Of a DNA stretch of 64,000 bases, positions 43,649-54,400 are shown piece by piece. The translations under genes and the position numbers were made by a program. Source of the DNA: Litomosoides sigmodontis. Taxonomy: Eukaryota; Nematoda; Chromadorea; Rhabditida; Onchocercidae. The first letter of the stretch is position 1, and every line of letters starts with the position of its first letter. A model generated the notes under the pieces. That model made no database searches and was not told the DNA's origin. It saw nothing but the letters and a program-made list of their open reading frames with translations. The stretch spans positions 7,474,501 to 7,538,500 of the forward strand of contig OY718805.1 in the NCBI GenBank assembly GCA_963070105.1, read 5' to 3'.

Positions 43649-45581
43649 ATTTCAACTTTCTTTCTTGGATATATATATCTAAATTCCAATAAAAACTTTT
43701 AATGCCAAAAAAAGTTAGAAAGTTGAAAAACTCTTCCTTTGTCCAGCAGTGTTTCCCAGCCGTGCAGCCCTTCTGTTCAACGAACACACTGAAATCAGAT
43801 GTTTTCTTCTCACAGCATGACCAGTATTTCATCCCTTCGTGAAATACAGCTACACCATTGTGATACATACATTCCTCCTTTTTGCTTCCTTCGCTTTCAT
43901 AAATCTAAGAATTGAGCAGAATAAAAAAAGTTAAGTTTCTGATGTCCAAGACTATTATAATAGCATAACAGAACTGAATCGCACTGAATCATTGTATAAA
44001 TATTTTTCGAAAAACACAGTAGAAAAGAAAATAAAGAAAACGTTCACTTCGAAGTCATTTACCAAACAAACCTTGTCACATCCAGGATTCTTACACGACA
44101 CGCCGACTCGAATATCTGGTTCAGTTGCTTCCTTTACTTCTGATTTGAATCTTTCAATGGCTTTCAAGGCGCCTTCAGTTACTTCAAGCTTCAACGCTGT
44201 CATTATTTTCAAAGCATCTTGTCTAGCTGCAGGTTTATTTAGACCACTCCAGACGATCACCTGGAACTAAATGCACTAAAAGCAAACAACTGCATCTACA
44301 TATAAATATATATTGAAAAAGCGGTTTATGTCTATGTTTACTTTCACTTATTTTTAAAGATTCCAAGAAAAAAGTTTCTCTCTGCAGCTGTAAAAGCACT
44401 GGATTTCCCAAACGAACCTAAATATTCTACCAGGTATCCGTTCGATGTTCCTCTGAGCTTAAAAAACCTCTAAATTTCCCTAATGCTAATAAAAGTGAAT
44501 CCCTCTAATGGTAATACGTAACATATCAAAACAAACTGAAACAAAAGAAGTGTCCCGAATGATATCAATTTTAACAAAACCGTAGTTTATGTCAGGCAGG
44601 AAATCTAAAAAAGTATCGCTTCGAATTTCATTTTTTACATTTTGCTATTCCCCCAGCTATAAGCCATAAAGAATTCCCATCCCAGTGTGTATATAAGCTT
44701 GCCTCTTGGTTTTGTTTGACATAGTACATTAGCGAATTATTTTCTTTCACCACGCAAAAGTTGGATCATTTTTCTCTACACAACCTAAAATCCTTCCAAC
44801 ATCAACAACACAGTATAACACCTTATCTGAGAATATTAACATAATGGCCAGGAGTAAAATTCTTTGTCTCATTAATATTCTTAAAATTATAGTAAGTCCC
44901 TAATTAAAAATGCCCTTGCAATACAAGAAGCTTTCCGCTTAAAATTACATCAAATATACCTCTTCCGGTGTTTGTGATTTAGCTTTCGTCTCTTTTTCTG
45001 GTTTCGTTTCCACAACTGACTTCTGATTACTATGCTGTCCACGAGTGCATCCTTTCAGACTTAACCATGTGCTGAAATCGGTACTTTTCTGATTGCAGCA
45101 ACTCCAAATTTTATAAGCATCATGGAAGTACGGTGCACCAGGATGATACAAGCATGAATCTGCAAACGACATGCATTATGATAAGAATATTTCTGCTGAT
45201 AATAGCATTCTATCATTCTACCAATATTGTATTCTATAATAGCATTCCACATTCTATCAAAAAAAGATTGCTTAGATTTAACACAAAATTGAAAATACAG
45301 TAGAAACAAGGTTCGTTGTTGAGTAGTGTGATCTGCTGAGTTCGACCTAATTGTAATGGCTTCATATGCGTTCCTAGTAAGTGCGATATATTCATAATAA
45401 CCAAAAACGCCTGATAACAACACCAAGAAGAGCAATTGTGTGCTAATAATTTAGAGTGATGAAACTAAAAGAATAATCACAGAACAACAGTGAAGTAGAA
45501 CTCACCACTTTTGTTTTCACCTGGATCAAATTTTGTACCGCATCCCTTGTTGTAGCAGTACAGCAGATTTTCCTCGCCCAT
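43030..45581 (-). CDS. chp-1: CHORD-domain protein CHP-1 / CHORDC1 (morgana)
   Basis: Hsp90 co-chaperone with two zinc-binding CHORD domains and a CS domain. Exons: 45506-45581, 44960-45159, 44072-44260, about 43732-43904, 43241-43450 (or to 43472) and 43030-43137. CHORD1 (about 9-68) shows [30 protein letters not shown] and [14 protein letters not shown]2 (about 147-210) shows [28 protein letters not shown] and GCTAGKH. The CS domain begins near [19 protein letters not shown] and ends with [16 protein letters not shown], then WPRL. Exons 4 and 5 do not join in frame with the best acceptor (TATTCAG at 43451-43452). The frame closes if an AAG acceptor 22 bases upstream is used, giving 325 residues with an eight-residue insert. 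The ATG follows a TTTCAG acceptor by 23 bases. Confidence 0.92.
43500..43552. repeat. 27-bp tandem duplication in a chp-1 intron
   Basis: Two almost identical copies at 43500-43526 and 43527-43552, each beginning CAAATGACATGG. They lie between the TA microsatellite and the exon-5 acceptor region. Confidence 0.95.
43572..43646. repeat. (TA)n microsatellite in a chp-1 intron
   Basis: About 37 TA units in the intron between chp-1 exons 4 and 5. Confidence 0.97.
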
Positions 45582-46571
45582 TGCACGACTAATTGCTGTC
45601 GCACCTGAAATGTGCCTATCATATAAGTTACCTATATACCGTGAAAGGAACTTCGAGATTCGATCACCCGGAACATCCTCCTCTGCTTTAAATCAAAGTC
45701 GGTAATACGCATGAAAGAGACAGCCGAGAATCGGGAAAAAGCAAGAATACTGCGCTAGGAGAGGAGCGACAGGGTAGTGTGAGAAGGCAACCTGAGAAGG
45801 TTATTTTGCTACTGCACGATCCCTCAATCCGGAAACATACAGCAGTGGAAGAAAGAACTGAGAGGTTTGCCGGTAGATTTTGGTGTGTCGGTAGGCCCAA
45901 CAACGATCCACGGTTGTGCAACGGCCGCTATTTTGGATTACGTAACTTGTCAGAGAATCACAACTTACGCACCTCTGAGAGAGTCTTTTTTTCTCTACAT
46001 ATTTCAGAATGTGAATGTTGCTATCTTTGCCGGAATTACTACCTGAGTTTGTCTTATGCTAAAGTAAATTCTGCGCTATTTTGCACTTCACTCATTTTAC
46101 AATTCTCCGGCTTTTCATCCGGAGAATTATCATTGCACTTTCCTGATATAAGGTCACAGGTATTTAGGTTTTTCTGAATTTTCATCGTTTCTGTCGTCGC
46201 CTGTGATGTCTGCTAAAATTTATTGAAATTGTTTGATGTTAGTGCGCTAGCAGTGTCCCTTAATTTCCTAAGAGACGTGCAATGTTGCATTTCAGTATGG
46301 AAATAATTTCACGTATGCAATCAGATCGGATAAAAACAGAATAATTACTCCAATTTGGTACAAATACAAGTAAGACGTTGGTAACGTTTGGCAATATCAA
46401 TCACATGTTTGCGTGCCATGCCGGAAAGAAGAAAGTTGACAGTGCTGTTTTGTTGACAACAACAACAGACGATGTTGACAACAGCTTTCACCGCACCCGT
46501 TAAACATTCATTTTTAATTATACGCACATTACGAATTCAAAGACAATTTATGAAATAAAATTAGATTGGAG
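45582..46571. other. Upstream region of chp-1 and 3' region of the homeobox gene
   Basis: It probably holds the promoter of the chp-1 group. A perfect 10-bp inverted repeat lies at 46101-46128. Minus-strand AATAAA at 46219-46224 is a distant polyadenylation candidate for the homeobox gene. A 132-codon plus-strand frame (45779-46177) has no recognisable motif. Confidence 0.5.
46101..46128. other. Perfect inverted repeat (10-bp arms, 8-base loop)
   Basis: The arms AATTCTCCGG and CCGGAGAATT flank CTTTTCAT. Its role is unknown: it could be a factor-binding palindrome or an RNA hairpin. Confidence 0.9.
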
Positions 46572-48959
46572 CTATGGCCTTGTTAATGTTTTGATGGAGC
46601 AAAACTGGCTTAGAGCTGTTGATAGTGAAGGAGAAGATGAAGCTAATGAGGGGATTAAGTCTGACACGTCCAGCTCTACATTAGATGCAACAGTTTCAGG
46701 CTGATCGCTGCACCGACTCAATTTCTGATCATCACGTTCTGTTTTTCGCCATTTCGCTCGACGATTTTGAAACCATACCTGAAGGATTTTTTCCTTTGTA
46801 TGCTTACATGCATTGATTCGGTCATACGCCTGGCCGTTATTTTGACTCAAATTTTCATGTTCAACAAAGTAGTTTACCTGTACTCGGGCTTCTGGTAAAT
46901 TTATCTTCAGAGCAAGCTCTTCGCGTTCGAACACATCAGGATAATGCGATTTGCGAAAAGCCGCTTCAAGTTCTTTCAACTAAAAAAAATTTTCGGAGAG
47001 ATGGGAACCGTAAAGAGAGATTTGATTCAAGCATTAAACATTTCGCAGTAGATGCTTTTCACAGCAGATGAAATCGTTTAATCAATTATTTCTTTGATTT
47101 GCATTGAACTTCATCCATTATTTCAACTAAATTTGCTACATCTACTTAATTTTCAATGCAGTTAACTACAATATTGCTCACCAGTATCATTAAGCTTCAA
47201 TACTATTAACAAGCATGCTGTCAGCATTATGTTTTTAAGTCTTTAAAAACACAATAGCTGTTAAGTGTGCACTTGTTGAAAGTTCACGTCGGTATTATCA
47301 CTTACTAAGTTGCCGAAGTTTATTGATGCTTTAATTCTAGTGTTTTTTTTCCGAGAACTGTACTACTGCTCTATGCAGACCGGCAACCTCACTTCCAATT
47401 TCTAGTGTAAAGAGGTCCCGCTATAGGGAACTGTAAGCAAGGAAAATGATAACAGATTTCGAAGAATGACCAGGTTTGCATTTATTGATTCATTTATTAT
47501 CAGGGAGAAGGTCTCCACCTATGAAGGACGGGATAGTTGGGATAAGTTCCTTCAATAAAGGATCGCAAATTTGAAGGATTTTCGGAACACACAATTAAAT
47601 TTTGTTCAGGATAAGCCAAATTGAATTTGGAAGATCCAGACATGACAAAATTAGTTTAGTAGTCTCATTTCGTTCACCTTCTTGAAGACAGAATTGAATA
47701 AACTTAATATAATTCCATCTCCCTCGACCCCTGCATCATTTATCATTATTGGCGGAAATAAAATTTTGAGAAAAGATCTTATTTAGCCCTGGAGGCTGTT
47801 TGCTTCTAGAACTTTAGTGAACGAAAATGAAGCAGTTAAGCCAGGAACGATGCCTAAAAGTTGCTAGGATGAATATAGCTCGCTGATACTATCTTGTATA
47901 GTTGGTTGGAAGTGAAATCGATTGTTAATGGTACTCTTCAAGGTTTTTAAGAAAGACATTGTCTATAATTTCCTAACTTTAAACTCTATTAATATCAGCA
48001 TGCAAATTAGACTCTCGCATAAAAGTATGTGAACTGTTTGCGAGTAATTGCTGACCATTTCACTCTTTATAAATCCCTTTTTTGATGCAATAAAACTAGA
48101 TGAAATTTGAATTTACGCGGAGCAAAATTCATTTCAATTCGAATATTTGGTTCACGGATTATCTTAACTTCATTTGCTAAGACCGTCGTTTGCAATAACT
48201 GAAGCATTATTGTTTCGTAATTTACACGAAATTTAGGGATGAAAGGAAGCAGTTCTTAAAGTTAATCGCTGAACATGTCAAAACTGATAAAAGTAGAACT
48301 TGTTGCTGGTTGAATGTTGTTCGATTGCGACGCTGCTTTCGTTTACTTCTATCTTCGGCAGCAACACCTGAATGCGCTGCTAGGTAGGCATGACAATTCT
48401 GCTCGCAAAGTTTTCGAACACTTGCACAATCAAGACCTATAGAAAAAAATATAACTTTAAAGTGAGGAATTTATAGGCACCAACGAGAAATAATTTTGAA
48501 GGGGAATTTCAGCAAAAATCCACTGAAAATATTTGATAATTTAAATCGAAAAGGATTTATGAAATTTCGTGCACTGCCCTCACTGCCCTTGCATGAATAT
48601 CGAATTAACGCTTGTTCAGACTTAGTTTGCTTTTTTTTTATAGAAGTAGTTATCTAATTGTGTCAGTTCGCCCTGAGCTGTTACATTAGAATCTTTCATT
48701 ACAAGTTATTAAAATTATTTTTTCGTTAAAAAAGATTTACAATCAATTTATGAATAAATTGATGTTTCGGTTAATTCGATTCTCAATTTGTTTATTTAAA
48801 TTTGAAAATGAAATTCGTTCTGAAGCAAAAAAATTGAAGAAACTCACCGCTTTGATTTGGCACCGTAACATACGGCGGTAGAGGATAAAGAGATGATAAT
48901 AGTGCTGGCCAGGCTGTTGATGGTGTTGCGGTACTAAATGCATGAGCCGGAAACGTCAT
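46572..48959 (-). CDS. Paired-like (PRD class, Q50) homeodomain transcription factor
   Basis: Four exons join in phase to 185 residues: 48848-48959, 48300-48436, 46878-46979, 46572-46778. The homeodomain (about 72-131) starts [17 protein letters not shown], continues [20 protein letters not shown], and ends [18 protein letters not shown]. Residue 50 is glutamine and [11 protein letters not shown] is intact. Introns fall after homeodomain positions 12 and 46; the second is the well-known conserved site of paired-class genes. There is no paired domain. [12 protein letters not shown] before and into the homeodomain recalls Prrx, while KWRKTER recalls Drgx, so orthology is left open. The ATG lies six bases after a GTTTCAG acceptor. 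The N-terminus is rich in S, T and P; the tail is S/L rich. Targets and expression cannot be read from the sequence. Confidence 0.9.
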
Positions 48960-51457
48960 GGGAGTCTGAAACACAGAATGCAAACAAATATAGTTATTGA
49001 AAATACCTTCAGCTGACTAAGCTACTTCCTCAGGATTGTTGAAAGCTAGATGCCGACCTCAATCCTCTAGCATTTTCATGCTATTTAATAAAGATTTATC
49101 GAAAGATTTCGAAGTTATTACGTGTAATTACGAGCAACTAATCTTTTAACGATAACACAGTGCCATCTTTACTGATAATCAATTGCATTTCTGTAAATGG
49201 TCATCTAATAATTGATAATTATCACTTCAAACTACCAATCCCCCAATGGTTCACAAGATTTTCCTTCTAAGCACGACAATCGCAAACAGCAGTGACAGAA
49301 ATGAACAGCATTATAAATCAATATCTAGAGAAGTTGCCGAAGTCAGAGTCACAAATTCATATCACCGTATGTTGGAATTGGAATATATCAATCTTCTTCC
49401 TTCCTTCAGTTGCAATCTAAAAAAGAATTTTCAGGAAATAACGTGTGTTAAATTTCAGAGAAAAGAAGGCTAGTGTCAATTCGTTTCTTTTTTTCAACAA
49501 TCTTATCATCATCCTCTCTTCGTTTATCATTTCATTCTTTCCTCAGTTGATTTAATTATCAAATTGAATTGAGTTGCATGGCTGCTGCTACTATTGGCGT
49601 GCACATACTTCAAATAAAATTTACTTCCAGATTCACTTTTCAGTTGAGTTAGATGCACTTCATTACTCTGTTAATTTAATTGCTATTGAAATATCCGTTT
49701 TCCTCAATTGCCTCTAATTTATTATTGGAATATTGATGGCAACCCTGCAACGAATCGCCGCTTTGTTATGCCTATGGCTTGAGCAAACTGATGATGTCCT
49801 GTTAGTGAACCAGAAGATGACCATCAAGATTGCTTCATTTTTAAGAGTTGTTGACCAAGAGACCATCATTTTATCTATTAATCTATGTACATGATATAAA
49901 ATACGGAAAACTGTAATTAATTTTAGCATTTTTTAGAAATATAAGAGCATGAGATGTGGGAATCAAAAAAGCATCCGAATTTTTGTCACACGGAAGAGAA
50001 AACTTGCAGATATGCGTGCGTAAGAGATCGCAAAAGTTTGTATGCCAAAAGTCTTATTCAGTTTGGTACACAATATTTAGCCCAATTTTCTAAATGCTAT
50101 GAGATCTAAAAAGATTATTCCCAGTAAATGAAAGGAATTGCTTCCGCTAGCACAGGTGAAGCGACGACGATAGCAGCAATTAGCCTGATTAATGTCAGCC
50201 TCGTCGTAACTGCTTGGCTGCTGTTAAACTGTTCAGCTATTAATATTTTCAAGCAAACTTCATGTCTCAATCCCCGCCTCTTTATATTTTAAATCATTTC
50301 TCATTATGGATGATTTAGTGGCTCGTATCACCACTTATGCTAATTAAGGTTATTCCTTTCCTTGTAATATCGAAAGTGGCTTAAATCTTCAGTGTGCGGT
50401 GGAATTTCGTTTAAGCCACCTCTACCTTCCGTGTTGTTTTCTTGCACATCGAACACATTCACATTCTGTATTCTAGATCCGGAGTCAAGTGAGCTATTGT
50501 TAACCGCTCTCATATTTCCGCTGGTTTACTATGAATTGAAAATATTTGCAATTTAGCAATAAAAGCTTCTGCATTTTAAAGTGCACTGATCATCTGTGAG
50601 AATGACAGAAAAAAAGTAAGAAAAATTTTCATGCGGAAATTTCACTGCTCTTACGAACAAACGCTTTCTGCTCACTTATTTACACAGGTAGAGTAATCAA
50701 TCATATTAACCAGCTTAGAATATGAACAAGTACATGTGTACAGTTCACAATGTTAGACAAACAGTAAAAATATGTACGGAAAGTGGTAAGCAATAATTTT
50801 TCAAAACGTAAAAAAATAACTGAAACACTGTTCCGACTTTTTATAACAGAGTAAGCATATCACAGCGAAGGAAGGCACAAATAAGGCATGACCAAGCAGT
50901 GTGTGCTCCGTGGAAAAAACATCAATTACAATTAGAAGACAAACCAAATTTATGAACAACATTTGATTTCCAATAACAGAAGTAATTCCTGCAGTGCTGA
51001 AAGTGATCACATGCGTGGAGTTCGTCTGTAAATTCACAAACTTGTTTAAAGACTTTTAAAAATATTCGTATTTCATGGATAACATCGTAAATTAACAAAA
51101 ATTAAGGTGGAATGGTGTAAAAGAAAGTGTCAAAAATGGACTGAAAATAAGGAATATCGTGGTTCATAACCAATAACAGGAAACATGAAAACACAGTTTT
51201 CATTTACCACAATTTAAAAAGTGAAAAAATATTTGGAACAAATAAAATGTACCACGATGCATAAAACGTGGTATTACCATATACCCTGAAAATGCTTGCA
51301 AAAAACTGTAAGACCAAAACGATGTAATTTGTTTCTCATACCGCTGACTTTACACAAATCGTTTACTGAGTTGCCTGAAATTCCTTCACCATAATATTTA
51401 ACTTTTCAATTTTCATTCAATACATTGCGAACAAAAAATTTTGTTCAATTTGCTCAT
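48960..51457. other. Mostly non-coding; possible 3' part of the TBC-2 gene
   Basis: No firm gene. A minus-strand open frame of about 57 codons from an ATG near 50508 down to about 50338 has protein-like composition and follows a TTCATAG acceptor at 50529-50530; it could be a terminal exon of the TBC-2 gene or a chance frame. The rest shows no structure. Confidence 0.4.
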
Positions 51458-54400
51458 TTATGGGATATATTCAAGGCAGTAGAAACTGTAAATTACCGTT
51501 AACTGACTGAGATAAAATTGCCTTTTCATTTCTATACCTTTCTGTGGAAAAGGATTTAATTCGTTAAAAGCAATCTGAAATTAAAACAATAAGTTGAACC
51601 ATAGTTATATCTCGCTGCTTGTAGTGAATTTTGTCATCAAAACTGAAATGTATTGAGAAGGTCCTAAAGTCACAATATAATGGTTTTAAACTTTGCACCG
51701 ACAGCTATCATTTTCATCAAAATAAGTTTATTATTGCAAGATCTACCGATAAAACATTTTATAGATAAAACATCGCACAGTGTATACAAATAATACAATT
51801 AAAACACCTGAGCCAAAGTCTTGAAATTGGGAACATGTTGTGACACTCTACTTAGTGAAGCATGCACCGCTCCGACAGATTTACACTCCAACACTGAAGC
51901 TTCCGCAAGCTTCAACACCCCGAGAGCAAATCGGAAAAGAACCTGCAGAGGGTTTAAACAAGATCCTTATATTTTTTCCACAAATGAAAATCACACATTT
52001 TCACTTCCAAATTTCCAAGAGCATCAGAAGAGCCTGCTAATAAATCACCTCGGCATGTACAAAGTACTTTTCAAAATACTTGAAAAGATAAATATCCAAC
52101 ATTCATACGGAAACATAAACTTGTACTCACCTTATTTCCTTCGTAGAGGAAAACGTCGAACAAATTCAGATAAATAGTATGCGGAAATACGTCAACAAAA
52201 CAGGTAAGAAACCAACTGAGAGTAAAAGCTGACAGGTCCACTTCAAATTTACGTAAATGGGATGATAATTTCGGAAGTTTTTCACTGACAAGATCACGTA
52301 AAACCTTAAACAATATAAATGCAAATACTTCAAAAACCGACGTCAAACACGAATCAAGACATATATTCCTCTAATCATTATTTACATCACTTAATAATTG
52401 CGTAAAAACGCTGCAAATAAAATGCTTATTTATAATCACAATATTTCTTAATTAAAGAATTTTTCAACAATGCATGCTTAAAGCACAAATCAGCTTAAAT
52501 TTTGAGATTAAAAAAAAAGGTTTGAAAATTAAAATTTTTTATAAACGTGCCACCAAGTAACAGGAAGGAAGAAAAAGCACCTTCTGATCGGCAATGGCAC
52601 AAAGTAGAGTTGAAGTATAATATGCAGTAGGCTGGAGATGCTCGACGCAAGCTACCAAAAACCAAAAAGCGTCAGATTCTTCGAGAAACAGCAAAGCAAT
52701 AGCAGCAAGCCGATTTAAGCCCTTAAATCTTAAACTACTATTTCGACGCTCTACCACACTATACATCCATAAAAAAATAAGAAGAGTTAGGTCTATCATT
52801 TTCTAACCTAAACTTCAATCTACAGAGCTAGCGAGTTATGAGCATGATTTTGCTTTTTAAAACGTTTTTAAAATTTCTAAAACTTGATCCAAATTCGTCA
52901 TCAGATATGGTAAAACAACATAGAGTTACAATTACAAGAATAACGGACCAAAAAATGAAAGAATAGAGCAAGTACGGTAGTAAATTAGAGTACCTGGCAG
53001 TAGCCAACCGACTTATTATGAAAACGATATGCACAGAGTACGCGACGCAGAACGACAATTTTTTCTGATTTTGGTTCATCGAAAAATTTGTTTGTGGGTA
53101 AAGTCCGAGCCAAATCCAAATCTATCTACAGTAATTCCATTAATGAATGTTGAGTTAGTCAACTGCTTTTTTAAAGAAAACAAAATACTAAAGACTGCAA
53201 GTCAGAATCCGCCAAAGCTAAAGGTTTCGGTGGAACAGAATATTGTTTATAGAAACAGAATTTTTAGCAAAGTTAGATTTACTGCAATGCAAACCTGTTT
53301 CAAAGCGCTATCGTTTTCGGCAGTATTAATGCTAGCAGCATTCACCTTCCGAAGAAGTGTCTCATAATAACCATTCCCCAGATCGGCCTTTTCATCATTC
53401 ACCACGTAATTAACAAGGCTAGAAGAGTCTCGTTAAAAAGCAGGGTTTTAAAGATAATCAAGTTACGGATCCCTATACAGAAATTCATACCTGATAGAAG
53501 AATTCCCACTTTACAAAGCTATGGGAAGCGCATTGCACACTGCAAGATGAACTTGTAATCTTTCTAATATCAATATATAAGAATCCTAAGACGAAAACAG
53601 TATGGCATACATAAGGGACAAAATCTACTTCTAATGTTGCGGAAAAGTACAACTCGTTAAATCTTGAGCATGCAAAAATTAGTAACAAAAACTGTAGGAA
53701 TAAAAGATAACCTTTTCCAGACCCTCGGTCGATATGTTTTTGGTATACCTGTCCTGACCAAATTCTTTAACTCACTAGTGGGTTTCAGCGGACGCATTGC
53801 AGAATTCACCAAGAAACTATCCCATTTTTGAAGCCAGTCTATGTACTGTGGGTTCTGTTCCTAAACAGATTCGGGAATGGTAATTTCTGAAAAAAAAACT
53901 TGAATTCTGAAGTATTCAAATTCATTCCGGAAAAGATCCACATAACTCACCATTTCCCGTTGACCAACGATCTCGTCACTTATACTTTTCAATTCGGCAG
54001 CAACTTCGAACATGTCAGTGGGTTGCAGTTGATGGCGCTTCCTATCGTCACTCAAATAAAATCCAAGAGAGTCAGTAAGTCTCGCTATAAAATATTCAGT
54101 TTACAAGGTTATACATTTGTTGTAAAATTCTATTCACTAAATTAAAGGCTTTGGAAATAATAGAAAAACTATGCTTCTGATTCTAACTGAAAATCTGCAC
54201 GGCATAAACATTATTTCTATACTGTCCTATAAAACAAAAAATTTTCAATACGCACTTTCTATTTTGTCATTGTTTAGTGTTCGCTTGTTTGTAGTCCAGT
54301 TTGTTTCGTCAATCAGAGCCGCGATTACTCCTGGTTCCAGAACTAAAGTCAAATCTTTTTTGGTAAGGAAATTTTGACAAAAAAACACAAATGAACGTAT

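Noticed and set aside
45779..46177. 132-codon plus-strand frame between chp-1 and the homeobox gene
   Set aside because: No motif, and it overlaps the likely chp-1 promoter and the inverted repeat.
51821..52177. 118-codon plus-strand frame opposite TBC-2 exons 18 and 19
   Set aside because: Antisense shadow of conserved TBC exons.
53485..53688. Hydrophobic minus-strand frame inside the TBC-2 gene
   Set aside because: It lies in an intron; exon 14 (VWKS) joins exon 15 (LVNYVVNDEKADLG) directly in phase and matches the TBC family.
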